From contig MFPH01000016.1 of assembly GCA_001782645.1 (NCBI GenBank), positions 1 through 28,363 on the forward strand: DNA of 28,363 nt, read 5' to 3'. The notes below the pieces were generated by a model that was not told where the DNA came from, did no database searches, and was given only the letters and a program-made list of their open reading frames with translations. The translations under genes and the position numbers were made by a program. Shown piece after piece: positions 13,452 through 20,204 of this stretch (its first letter is position 1; every line of letters starts with the position of its first letter). This DNA is from Candidatus Levybacteria bacterium RIFCSPLOWO2_12_FULL_37_14 (lineage in GTDB: Bacteria > Patescibacteriota > Microgenomatia > Levybacterales > UBA12049).

Positions 13452-13586
13452 AATCGGTTATCAGTTTTCGGTTTTCTGTTTTCGGATCCAAGTTTATCGG
13501 TTAATCAGTCTTTCAGATCTGACAATCTGAAAACTGACATACAGAAATCTGATAACTGACAACTGAAAACGGACAACTGAAATATT
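13452..13586 (+). repeat. Imperfect inverted repeat before rpsM
   Basis: This 135-base gap contains many CAGTTTTC/GAAAACTG-type units in opposite orientation. GTTATCAG (about 13457-13464) is matched by CTGATAAC further down, and TTTCAGAT (13512-13519) faces ATCTGAAA (13525-13532) around CTGACA. The whole gap could fold into a long imperfect hairpin. No ORF or clear promoter is seen. Confidence 0.65.
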
Positions 13587-13997
13587 ATGAGAATTGCAGG
13601 ATATAACTTACAAGACGTTAAGAGAGTTGATGTTGCTTTAACTTATATTTATGGAATCGGACGAAAAAATGTCGTGGATATTCTTAAAAAAGCAGAAGTA
13701 GACAGTAGTAAAAGAGTAAATTCTTTGTCTGAAGATGAGCAAAAAAGAATTCAGAAAGCATTAGAAGGATATAAATTGGAAGGAGATTTGAGGGCTGAAG
13801 TGCATGGAGACATAAAAAGATTAAAAGAAATCGGTTCTTACAGGGGGTCACGGCACAGTAAGAATTTGCCGGTTCGTGGTCAGCGCACAAGATCAAATGC
13901 CAGAACAAAAAGAGGAAAGAGAGTTACGATTGGAGCTATCAAGAAAGAAGAATCAGCAAAAACAGAGACAAAAGAAACAAAAAAAGAAACTAAATAA
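13587..13997 (+). CDS. rpsM: 30S ribosomal protein S13
   Basis: 136 residues. MRIAGYNLQDVKRVDVALTY, YGIGRKNVVDIL, DIKRLKEIGSYRGSRHSKNLPVRGQRT and RTKRGKRVTIGAIKK are S13 landmarks. There is a charged, repetitive K/E/T tail (about residues 121-136) longer than usual. The basic segment contacts tRNA in the P site. First gene of the alpha operon; rpsK follows after 3 bases. Confidence 0.97.
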   Translation: MRIAGYNLQDVKRVDVALTYIYGIGRKNVVDILKKAEVDSSKRVNSLSEDEQKRIQKALEGYKLEGDLRAEVHGDIKRLKEIGSYRGSRHSKNLPVRGQRTRSNARTKRGKRVTIGAIKKEESAKTETKETKKETK

Positions 13998-14000
13998 TCT

Positions 14001-14441
14001 ATGGCAGAAAAAAAGCAAGATTCACAAGTTGAGGTAAAAAAAGTGTCCACTAAAGGCGGATTGTCCTCGGGACGAAAAAAAGCGAATGTAATTGTAACAA
14101 GTACTGGCCGTGCATATATAACCTCTACTTTTAACAATACTCTTATAACAATAACGAATGACAAGGGAGATGTGATTGGATGGAGTTCATCTGGATCAGT
14201 GGGTTTTAAGGGTACAAGAAAATCTACTCCTTTTGCAGCAAGTAGCGCAATGGAGACTGTTGTAAAAAAAGCAGTTGGAAAAGGACTCAAGACAGTTGAA
14301 GTGTATGTTAAGGGTCCCGGAGCAGGCAGAGATTCAGCTTTGAGAGCAATTAAGAGTGCCGGATTGTCAATTTCTCTAATAGCAGATATCACACCTGTTC
14401 CGCATAATGGACCGAGAGCAAAAAAGAAAAGAAGGATTTAA
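14001..14441 (+). CDS. rpsK: 30S ribosomal protein S11
   Basis: 146 residues, with a charged N-terminal extension of about 28 residues. Core blocks are GRAYITSTFNNTLITITNDKG, WSSSGSVGFKGTRKSTPFAA, VEVYVKGPGAGRDSALRA and ITPVPHNGPRAKKKRRI. Platform protein of the 30S. rpsD starts 3 bases after its stop. Confidence 0.97.
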   Translation: MAEKKQDSQVEVKKVSTKGGLSSGRKKANVIVTSTGRAYITSTFNNTLITITNDKGDVIGWSSSGSVGFKGTRKSTPFAASSAMETVVKKAVGKGLKTVEVYVKGPGAGRDSALRAIKSAGLSISLIADITPVPHNGPRAKKKRRI

Positions 14442-14444
14442 AAT

Positions 14445-15053
14445 ATGGCAAGATATACCGGACCAAAACATAAGATAGCTAGAAAAGAAGGCGTAAATAT
14501 TTTTGAAAAAGAATCTGCAAGCTTGCAGAGGCGTTTGAATGTTCCTCCTGGCGGAGTTCATGGCAGAAAAATGAAAAGAAGACTCTCTGAGTACGGACAG
14601 CAATTGCGGGAAAAACAGAAAGCAAAAGCTATATATGGTCTTTTGGAAAAACAGTTCGGTAATTTAGTTAAAATGTTGACACGCAAAAAAGGTGAAACCG
14701 GAGAACTGCTAATATCCCTTTTAGAAACAAGACTTGATAATATAATTTTCCGTTTGGGATTTGCTAAAACTAGAGCGCAGGCTCGTCAAATGGTTGGGCA
14801 TGGACAGGTTCTTGTGAATAACAAAAAATTAAATATCCCTTCTTATCAGGTAAGACTGGACGATGTTGTTTCCTTGACTCCGAAAGCGCAAAAAAACGTG
14901 CAAGTGTTAAGCCTTATGGAAGATAAAGATAAAGTTATAATTCCTTTCCTGAAAAGACAAGGGCTATTGGGAAAGCTGACTAGAATGCCCAAAAAAGACG
15001 ATGTGCAGGTTCCGTTCGACTTGCAATTGATTATTGAATATTATTCCAGATAG
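14445..15053 (+). CDS. rpsD: 30S ribosomal protein S4
   Basis: 202 residues. MARYTGPKHKIARKEG, KRRLSEYGQQLREKQKAK, LLETRLDNIIFRLGFAKTR and the S4 domain segment QARQMVGHGQVLVNNKK are typical. The N-terminal region has no cysteines, so it is the zinc-free form. Primary 16S rRNA binder and, in other bacteria, repressor of the alpha operon. Typical C-terminal IIEYYSR. Confidence 0.97.
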   Translation: MARYTGPKHKIARKEGVNIFEKESASLQRRLNVPPGGVHGRKMKRRLSEYGQQLREKQKAKAIYGLLEKQFGNLVKMLTRKKGETGELLISLLETRLDNIIFRLGFAKTRAQARQMVGHGQVLVNNKKLNIPSYQVRLDDVVSLTPKAQKNVQVLSLMEDKDKVIIPFLKRQGLLGKLTRMPKKDDVQVPFDLQLIIEYYSR

Positions 15054-15069
15054 TGATAGAATAACGTTT

Positions 15070-15993
15070 ATGGTTAATCCAGTATTTAGGGTGAAGGAAG
15101 AAAAGATCGCTGAAAATCACAGCGAATTTACAATAGAGCCTTTGGAGCCGGGATACGGTCATACCTTAGGCAATGCTCTGAGAAGAACTCTTCTTACGTC
15201 TATTCCCGGCGCAGCTGTAACATCAATAAAAATAACTGGGGTAAAACATAAATTTTCAACAATCCCAGGAGTGAAAGAGAATGTAGTTGATCTTTTGCTA
15301 AATATAAAAGGTTTGAATTTCCGCTTACTTGATAGTTCGGAAAAAGGTAAGGCATCGTTATCTATTAAAGGGTCAAAAGAAATAACAGGCGCAGATTTTG
15401 ATCTTCCTGAAAATATAGAAATTGTTAACAAAGATCATTATGTGGCATCTATTAACGATAAGAAAGCTAAACTTGAAATGGAGCTGACAATTGAGCAGGG
15501 ATTTGGATATTCATCTGCGGAAGAAAGACGAAGCACAACACTGGGATTGATTCCGACGGATGCAGTATTCACCCCTGTTAAAAGAGTGAGCTATGATGTT
15601 TCAGCTACCCGAGTAGGGAGACAGACAGATTTAGATAAATTGATATTAAGCGTTTGGACAAATGGAATTGTTAGTCCAAAAGACGTGCTCGTTGAAGCAT
15701 CTAAAATTTTGACAGCGTATTTCCTGCAAGTATATGAGCCAAAACCTGTGACTTCTCCGGAGTCAATTAGTGCAAAATTATCGATTGCAGATAATGTTTC
15801 CAAATTGACTATCGATGAGTTAGACCTGCCAACTAGAATTTACAATAGTCTTAGAAACGGTGGGATTGAAACATTAGGTCAACTTTTGGCTACAACAAAA
15901 AAAGATCTTATATCAATGCGCAACATGGGAAATAAATCTATAATGATTGTCGAAGAAAAACTTAAAGAAAAAAGCGTTTCTTTAGCAGTATAG
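15070..15993 (+). CDS. rpoA: RNA polymerase subunit alpha
   Basis: 307 residues from ATG 15070 (MVNPVFRVKEEKIAENHSEF). An upstream in-frame TTG at 15034 lies inside rpsD and gives a non-family start. N-terminal dimerisation domain with EPLEPGYGHTLGNALRRTLL and LGLIPTDAVFTPVKRVSYDV. C-terminal domain with IDELDLPTRIYNSLRNGGIE, followed by TLGQLLATTKKDLISMRNMG, the helix-hairpin region that contacts UP elements and activators. No Shine-Dalgarno sequence. Usual place between rpsD and rplQ. Confidence 0.97.
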   Translation: MVNPVFRVKEEKIAENHSEFTIEPLEPGYGHTLGNALRRTLLTSIPGAAVTSIKITGVKHKFSTIPGVKENVVDLLLNIKGLNFRLLDSSEKGKASLSIKGSKEITGADFDLPENIEIVNKDHYVASINDKKAKLEMELTIEQGFGYSSAEERRSTTLGLIPTDAVFTPVKRVSYDVSATRVGRQTDLDKLILSVWTNGIVSPKDVLVEASKILTAYFLQVYEPKPVTSPESISAKLSIADNVSKLTIDELDLPTRIYNSLRNGGIETLGQLLATTKKDLISMRNMGNKSIMIVEEKLKEKSVSLAV

Positions 15994-16119
15994 AAGATAG
16001 ACAATAGAAGATAGAGATTTGAAGATTGAAGATAGAGGGTAGAGAGAACTGTTTTCTATCTTCCAACTTCTACCTTCAAAAAACCAACTTCAATTTTCTA
16101 TTTTCTACAGGCAAACAAT
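15994..16119 (+). repeat. Long imperfect inverted repeat before rplQ
   Basis: The first half consists of TAGAAGATAGA and GAAGATTGAAGATAG units (15991-16049). The second half (about 16053-16110) is, in reverse complement, made of the same units (TAGAAAATAGAAAATTGAAG and GAAGGTAGAAGTTGGAAGATAG). The two arms align over about 56 bases with roughly two thirds to three quarters identity by eye, separated by a few bases. It would form one long hairpin in mRNA or DNA. The gap holds no ORF. Confidence 0.75.
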
Positions 16120-16608
16120 ATGAGAAAGAATGTTTTTGGAAGACAATTTAGCAGGGATACGAATCAAAGAAAGTCACTTTTTAAAAGTTTGCTTAGCTCT
16201 TTGATTCTTCAGGAGAGTATTGAGACAACTTTGGAAAAAGCAAAGGCAATTAAGGCTGATGCTGACAAAATTATCAATCTAGCGAAAAGAGGAAACGAAA
16301 AACTTGCGACACAACATTTACAAAAACGTCTTGGAATAGAAGCGTTGAGTAAGGTCATAAAAGATTTAGCGCCAAGGCTTAAAGATCGAACCGGCGGATA
16401 CACAAGAATTATAAAATTGGGCAGAAGATTTTCAGACAATGCCGCGATGGTAATGATGGAATGGGTGGTAAAGCCGGAAATTAATCCTTCGGCAAGCTCA
16501 GGAGAAAAATTAATAATTAAAAATGATGTTAAAGAATTGCCCGTCGGTAAAATAGAGAAAAAACAAGGAATAAAGAAAGAATCTAAAAGAAAGGCTGCAG
16601 AGAAATGA
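16120..16608 (+). CDS. rplQ: 50S ribosomal protein L17 with extended tail
   Basis: 162 residues. L17 core (1-117): RKNVFGRQFSRDTNQRKSLF, LLSSLILQESIETTLEKAKA and GGYTRIIKLGRRFSDNAAM. The remaining 45 or so residues are a charged tail that starts with the peptide of repeat element B (NPSASSGEKL, about 122-131). The stop overlaps the rplM start as ATGA, suggesting coupling. Confidence 0.96.
   Translation: MRKNVFGRQFSRDTNQRKSLFKSLLSSLILQESIETTLEKAKAIKADADKIINLAKRGNEKLATQHLQKRLGIEALSKVIKDLAPRLKDRTGGYTRIIKLGRRFSDNAAMVMMEWVVKPEINPSASSGEKLIIKNDVKELPVGKIEKKQGIKKESKRKAAEK
16484..16503 (+). repeat. Element B, copy 4, inside the rplQ 3' end
   Basis: ATCCTTCGGCAAGCTCAGGA, encoding PSASSG of the L17 tail, followed by GAAAAATTAAT. 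It matches the copy in rplV (4488 onward) over about 30 bases. Both copies sit near the 3' ends of ribosomal-protein genes and in the same reading frame. Confidence 0.8.
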
Positions 16609-17051
16609 ATCAGCAAATGACAAAATCAACTAAATTATCAGACATAAAACGCTCATGGCATTTGTTTGATGTCAAAGAAAAAACTCTTGGAAGAGCTGCA
16701 AGCGAAATCGCAACAACATTGATGGGCAAATCAAAACCGTATTTTGTCAGCAATTTGGATTGCGGAGATTATGTTGTTGTCATTAATGCGGCTAGCATCA
16801 AAGTATCAGGCAATAAGGAATTACAAAAAAAATATTCCCGTTTTTCGGGTTATCCGGGTGGATACAGAGAGGAAACCCTTATGGAACTCCGACAAAGAAA
16901 TCCGGCAGACATAATCAGATTTGCAGTTTTGGGAATGCTGCCGCAGAATAAATTACAGGATAGAATGTTAACAAGGCTATTTATCTTTAAAAGCGCAGAA
17001 CATCCCTACGAAGACAAGTTCAAAGTTAAAAGTGAAAAGTTAAAAGTTTAA
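16605..17051 (+). CDS. rplM: 50S ribosomal protein L13
   Basis: 148 residues. RSWHLFDVKEKTLGRAASEI, CGDYVVVINAASIKVSGNK, FSGYPGGYREETLMELRQRNP and AVLGMLPQNKLQDRMLTRL are L13 blocks. The ATG at 16605 overlaps the rplQ stop; a second ATG four codons later (16617) is an alternative. The C-terminus FKVKSEKLKV comes from a GTTAAAAGT-type low-complexity stretch (about 17018-17050). First gene of the rplM-rpsI pair. Confidence 0.95.
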   Translation: MNQQMTKSTKLSDIKRSWHLFDVKEKTLGRAASEIATTLMGKSKPYFVSNLDCGDYVVVINAASIKVSGNKELQKKYSRFSGYPGGYREETLMELRQRNPADIIRFAVLGMLPQNKLQDRMLTRLFIFKSAEHPYEDKFKVKSEKLKV

Positions 17052-17058
17052 GATCATT

Positions 17059-17496
17059 ATGGATAAAGTTGAAGAAAAAAAATATATTTTCGCGATTGGC
17101 AGACGTAAATCTTCGACAGCGGAAGTACGTCTTTATAGAAAAGATACAGTTTGGGGAGGAGCAACGATTAAAAAAGGAGAATGTGTCGTTAATGGTAAGC
17201 CGGCGTTGGAATACTTTGGCAAAAGTTTTGAAAAAACCTACAAGCAGCCTTTTCAGATTACAGGTACGGAGAATAAGTTTGCCGTATCGATTAAAGTCAG
17301 CGGTGGAGGCAAGATGGGCCAGCTTGATGCCGCAGTTTTAGCAATTGCAAGAGCTTTAGATAAGATTGACCGAGAAAAATTCCACGCTACTCTTAAGAAA
17401 AAAGGAATGCTGACACGCGATCCAAGAGTTAGGGAAAGAAGGAAAGTCGGCATGGGCGGAAAATCAAGGCGGCGCAAACAAAGTCCTAAGAGATAA
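17059..17496 (+). CDS. rpsI: 30S ribosomal protein S9
   Basis: 145 residues. AIGRRKSSTAEVRLYRKD, VSGGGKMGQLDAAVLAIARAL and the conserved C-terminus LTRDPRVRERRKVGMGGKSR ending SPKR. The tail contacts P-site tRNA. It ends the ribosomal block; after it comes a 182-base noncoding gap. Confidence 0.97.
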   Translation: MDKVEEKKYIFAIGRRKSSTAEVRLYRKDTVWGGATIKKGECVVNGKPALEYFGKSFEKTYKQPFQITGTENKFAVSIKVSGGGKMGQLDAAVLAIARALDKIDREKFHATLKKKGMLTRDPRVRERRKVGMGGKSRRRKQSPKR

Positions 17497-17641
17497 TGTT
17501 GCCGAAGTCCCTCTTAATCGCTCCGTGAGCCGTATTCGAATAGAATTGAAAAGGCGAACGGTAAGATTTGTGGGACACGGCGAAGAAAGCAGTCTCCAAA
17601 GAGGTAAAATATACACATGAATTTGCTCTTTATCCTATAGT
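17497..17641 (+). other. GC-raised intergenic island with possible RNA structure
   Basis: Unlike the other gaps (AT-rich and repetitive), about 17497-17605 is close to 50% GC and non-repetitive. Possible pairings: GTCCC TCTTA (17507-17516) with TAAGA (17562-17566) and GGGAC (17572-17576), plus CCGT (17523-17526 or 17530-17533) with ACGG (17558-17561). An alternative fold pairs CCTCTT (17510-17515) with AAGAGG (17599-17604) and CCGTG (17523-17527) with CACGG (17576-17580). No known RNA family was recognised. Bases 17606-17641 are AT-rich with no recognised feature. Confidence 0.35.
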
Positions 17642-17670
17642 TTGACATTCTTGATGTTATTTGTTAAGCT
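17642..17670 (+). promoter_or_regulatory. Promoter of the methyltransferase gene (leaderless layout)
   Basis: Perfect TTGACA (17642-17647), 17-base spacer, TAAGCT (17665-17670) preceded by TG at 17662-17663. The predicted start is about 17676-17679 and the ATG is at 17679, so the transcript has essentially no leader and no Shine-Dalgarno sequence. Same architecture as 380-409. Confidence 0.65.
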
Positions 17671-17678
17671 ATTTTCTT

Positions 17679-18539
17679 ATGAATTCGGAACAAGAGCACA
17701 GAACAAAAATTCAAGAATATTACACTATAGCACAGCCTTATTACAGGTTTATGTGGCATGGGAAATCATTGGGGCTTCATTATGGGCTTTGGACAGAAAA
17801 CGTAACAAGCAGAACAAGTGCCATTATCAAAGAGAACGAAATTATGGCGGATCTTGCCGGGATAAAAGAAAATGACTTAGTGCTTGATGCTGGTTGCGGA
17901 ATTGGTGGTAGCGGGATTTGGCTGGCTGAAAAAAGAAAAGCTAATACTGTAGGCTTAAATATTGTAGATAGACAATTAACCAGAGGAAGGCATTTAGCTG
18001 AAAAGGAAAAACTTGGGCAAAAAGTAGATTTACTAAAGGGAGATTATCAGAGGCTTCCTTTTAAGGATAATATGTTTGATGTTTTTTGGTCTTTGGAAAG
18101 TATTGAACACGCAACCAATCTTGAGGATTTCATGAAAGAGGCATTTAGAGTGCTTAAACCGGGAGGAAAAATAATAATAGCAGCAACATTTTTGGGAGAT
18201 AAAAAAGACATATCTCCGGAAGAAAAAAGACAAATAGATGTAGGTCAATCTGTAGCAGGTTGCTTTAATGATTTCCGTACCGCGGAAGCAAACGTCGAAA
18301 TTATGAAAGAAGCCGGATTTGTTAATTTACAAAACCTTGATAGAACAGAATGGGTTATGAAATCATCAGGGCAAATGACGAAAATGTGCAGAATGGGGTT
18401 GCCCGTAGCAAGGGTCTTATCAGCCTTACACGCAGTTTCTCCTATTCTTGTTTTAAATAATCAGTGGGGAACTTATCAGGAAGGATTGTTTAAGTCGGGA
18501 GCCACTTCTTACAATATTTTATTAGCAGTCAAGCCTTGA
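17679..18539 (+). CDS. SAM-dependent methyltransferase, sterol/tocopherol-type
   Basis: 286 residues from ATG 17679 (MNSEQEHRTK). An upstream in-frame TTG at 17661 lies in the promoter and is rejected. Class I methyltransferase: motif I VLDAGCGIGGSGIWLAEK (about 68-85), motif II-like LLKGDYQRLPF, then VFWSLESIEHATNLEDFMKE and RVLKPGGKIIIAATF. The S-x-E-S-x-E-H wording is typical of the family holding tocopherol, sterol C24 and geranyl diphosphate methyltransferases. The substrate is not determinable; next to isoprenoid genes, a prenylated or lipid substrate is a reasonable inference. Its 3' end overlaps the convergent idi gene by 31 bases. Confidence 0.85.
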   Translation: MNSEQEHRTKIQEYYTIAQPYYRFMWHGKSLGLHYGLWTENVTSRTSAIIKENEIMADLAGIKENDLVLDAGCGIGGSGIWLAEKRKANTVGLNIVDRQLTRGRHLAEKEKLGQKVDLLKGDYQRLPFKDNMFDVFWSLESIEHATNLEDFMKEAFRVLKPGGKIIIAATFLGDKKDISPEEKRQIDVGQSVAGCFNDFRTAEANVEIMKEAGFVNLQNLDRTEWVMKSSGQMTKMCRMGLPVARVLSALHAVSPILVLNNQWGTYQEGLFKSGATSYNILLAVKP

Positions 18540-19063
18540 AATTGTTCATTCTTTTCCAATAATTTCGCCTCCTGTTCACACCAGACGGAATATTTTCCCG
18601 GATTATTATTTATTTCTTTTAAAAAATTTTCCCATTTTATCCACCTAATATTTTCTACCTCTTCTTTGTTCGGGATGGGATTTTTTTCTGTAAAACTAAT
18701 AAAAACAGGGCAGATTTCGTTTTCAACAATTCCTTTCATCTCCGCTTTGTAGGAAAAATTAGGTAATATTTCATGGACTTCATCTAATTTAATGCCTAAT
18801 TCGAACTCAGCTCTTCTTTTTACAGCATCAATATTTGTTTCGTTTAACATAGGATGCCCGCAGCAGGAATTGGACCAGATTAAAGGCCATGTTTTTTTCA
18901 GATGACTTCTTTGTTGAAGCAGCAGTTTTCCTTTAGAATTAAAGAGGAAGAGAGAAAAGCCACGGTGAAGAGGCGTATTAGCATTGTGAGTTGCAAGTTT
19001 TGGCGCAGTTCCCAAAACCTTATTTTGATTATTAACTAAGACAACGTAATCATTATCATTCAT
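18509..19063 (-). CDS. idi: Isopentenyl-diphosphate delta-isomerase, type 1
   Basis: 184 residues, Nudix-type IDI-1. Catalytic Cys67 lies in WSNSCCGHP; the metal-binding histidines are H26 and H33. FSYKAEMKGIVENEICPVF contains the catalytic glutamate pair (E114, E116); these positions coincide with those of the well-studied E. coli enzyme. It interconverts IPP and DMAPP, which is essential in an organism that makes IPP by the mevalonate route. It is the last gene of a minus-strand cluster behind an ECF sigma factor and two membrane proteins (3-base gap to the preceding gene). Its last 31 bases overlap the convergent methyltransferase gene. Confidence 0.95.
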   Translation of the reverse strand: MNDNDYVVLVNNQNKVLGTAPKLATHNANTPLHRGFSLFLFNSKGKLLLQQRSHLKKTWPLIWSNSCCGHPMLNETNIDAVKRRAEFELGIKLDEVHEILPNFSYKAEMKGIVENEICPVFISFTEKNPIPNKEEVENIRWIKWENFLKEINNNPGKYSVWCEQEAKLLEKNEQFQGLTANKIL

Positions 19064-19066
19064 ATT

Positions 19067-19384
19067 TTATTTTCTCCAAAATGCGATTAAAAAACTAATT
19101 AAAAGGTAGATCAATAATGCTTGCCAAAAAAGAATTGAGATGAGAACGCTACTTAGGAAAATTGCAATTCCGGTCCGGCTTAATCCATAAAAATCAAGCA
19201 AAAAAGCCCCTATTCTTCCGAATACGAAAAAGCTAGTCAAGCCGATAATTGGGGAGAAAATTACCGGAAGAAGTACGGGACGCCTAGCAACAAGTCTTGC
19301 TGCCATAAGCGGGTGAAAGGTTAAACCCAGAAGTGTTTTAGTCCAAATATATGCGCTAAATATTAAAAAAATATTTTTTTTCAT
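19067..19384 (-). CDS. Small multi-spanning membrane protein
   Basis: 105 residues from ATG 19384 (MKKNIFLIFSAYIWTKTLL). An upstream in-frame TTG at 19408 would overlap the preceding gene and is less likely. About three hydrophobic segments (around 3-25, 37-60 and 70-100) separated by short charged loops; ends FLIAFWRK. No known family was recognised. It lies between the presumed anti-sigma gene and idi in a tight minus-strand cluster, which suggests a role in envelope sensing or regulation, but this is only positional. Confidence 0.7.
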   Translation of the reverse strand: MKKNIFLIFSAYIWTKTLLGLTFHPLMAARLVARRPVLLPVIFSPIIGLTSFFVFGRIGAFLLDFYGLSRTGIAIFLSSVLISILFWQALLIYLLISFLIAFWRK

Positions 19385-19394
19385 GCTCTGTTTA

Positions 19395-19622
19395 TTATAT
19401 TTTCCCAAAAATTTTCAAAATTAATTCATCATATCTTTTTCCAATCGAATAATGAAGAATTAGGGTAAGTATGAAAGCAAGGGGAATTAAGATTCTCCAG
19501 GGGTGATTTCCAAACCAAAAACTGACTGAGGTAAAGAGTTTTGGCAAGAACATTCCTTTGATTATTTTTTCTTGCTCTCGTGCCCTTTCCTGCAGTTTGT
19601 TGAGAAATTGCTGCTCGTTCAT
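19395..19622 (-). CDS. Small single-span membrane protein, possible anti-sigma factor
   Basis: 75 residues: a charged N-terminal helix (MNEQQFLNKLQERAREQEKI), a hydrophobic segment around ILIPLAFILTLILHYSIG and a short basic tail. Its ATG overlaps the stop of the sigma-factor gene (ATGA), a coupling typical of ECF sigma/anti-sigma pairs. It is too small for a classical anti-sigma domain such as RsiW with a zinc HxxxCxxC motif, and no such motif is present. The anti-sigma role is inferred from position and topology only. Confidence 0.6.
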   Translation of the reverse strand: MNEQQFLNKLQERAREQEKIIKGMFLPKLFTSVSFWFGNHPWRILIPLAFILTLILHYSIGKRYDELILKIFGKI

Positions 19623-20197
19623 GGTTCGACTTCGCTCACCATCTTCGATACTTCATTTGGCTCAGTACGGACATATGCGAGTTTGAAACTTTGACGGGCT
19701 CTAAAAAGAAGCGATTCTGTAGCTTTGAAGGACAAATTGAATATTTTTGCCAACATTTTTACCTGGACATTTTCCTCGTAATGTAGTTTTAATATTTTCT
19801 GATATTTGGTAGAGAGACTGCGGAGAGCAAATTCAATATTGTCGCGAATTTTATTTTTCTCAAATTGAAATTCTGGTTGGTTAATTTCCGATGCAACAAT
19901 TTGAAGAAATGGTAATTGGGATAAGAGTATAGATTTGATTTTTCGTTTTCTGTAAAAATCAACCATTTTATTATGGGCAATTCTATAGAGCCATGCGGAT
20001 ACGTTTTTTTCTTTTTGTAAGAAAGATAATGAATCGATTGCCTCCAGAAAAACATCATTGGTAATTTCCTGCGCATCTTCAAGATGAGGAAGTTTTTTGG
20101 AAAGATAAGACAAAATCTTCGGCGAATAAGATTTATAGAACTCAATTACCGCTTCGCTGTCTCCCGCCAAGATCCGCTTTATAAATGACAATGACAT
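19619..20197 (-). CDS. ECF-type RNA polymerase sigma factor
   Basis: 192 residues. Sigma region 2: LPHLEDAQEITNDVFLEAI, then VSAWLYRIAHNKMVDFYRKR (the -10 recognition helix). Region 4: LRSLSTKYQKILKLHYEENV, then MLAKIFNLSFKATESLLFRARQ (helix-turn-helix for the -35). ATG 20197 follows an extended -10 promoter by 7 bases, so the mRNA is likely leaderless. The last 15 or so residues (RTEPNEVSKMVSEVEP) come from a palindromic repeat (19621-19668). It probably regulates its own cluster, including idi, but no target promoters can be shown here. Confidence 0.93.
   Translation of the reverse strand: MSLSFIKRILAGDSEAVIEFYKSYSPKILSYLSKKLPHLEDAQEITNDVFLEAIDSLSFLQKEKNVSAWLYRIAHNKMVDFYRKRKIKSILLSQLPFLQIVASEINQPEFQFEKNKIRDNIEFALRSLSTKYQKILKLHYEENVQVKMLAKIFNLSFKATESLLFRARQSFKLAYVRTEPNEVSKMVSEVEP
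19621..19668 (-). repeat. Palindromic repeat forming the sigma factor C-terminus
   Basis: On the plus strand ATGGT (19621-19625) and ACCAT (19638-19642) enclose TCGACTTCGCTC; the rest to 19668 continues as CTTCGATACTTCATTTGGCTCAG. Read on the minus strand it encodes EPNEVSKMVSEVEP and the stop/start overlap with the next gene. The TTCGACTTCGCTCA wording is a repeat vocabulary seen in many environmental genomes. Confidence 0.6.
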
Positions 20198-20204
20198 AAG
20201 GCTA

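Noticed and set aside
13880..14392. 170-codon open frame on the minus strand
   Set aside because: It is antisense to rpsM and rpsK, whose family match is complete; the translation has no recognisable features.
17497..17610. Signal recognition particle RNA, suggested by AAGCAG and a GAA-rich loop near 17581-17592
   Set aside because: The bases before it do not provide the CAGG strand or a closing stem for a GNRA tetraloop, so helix 8 cannot be formed.
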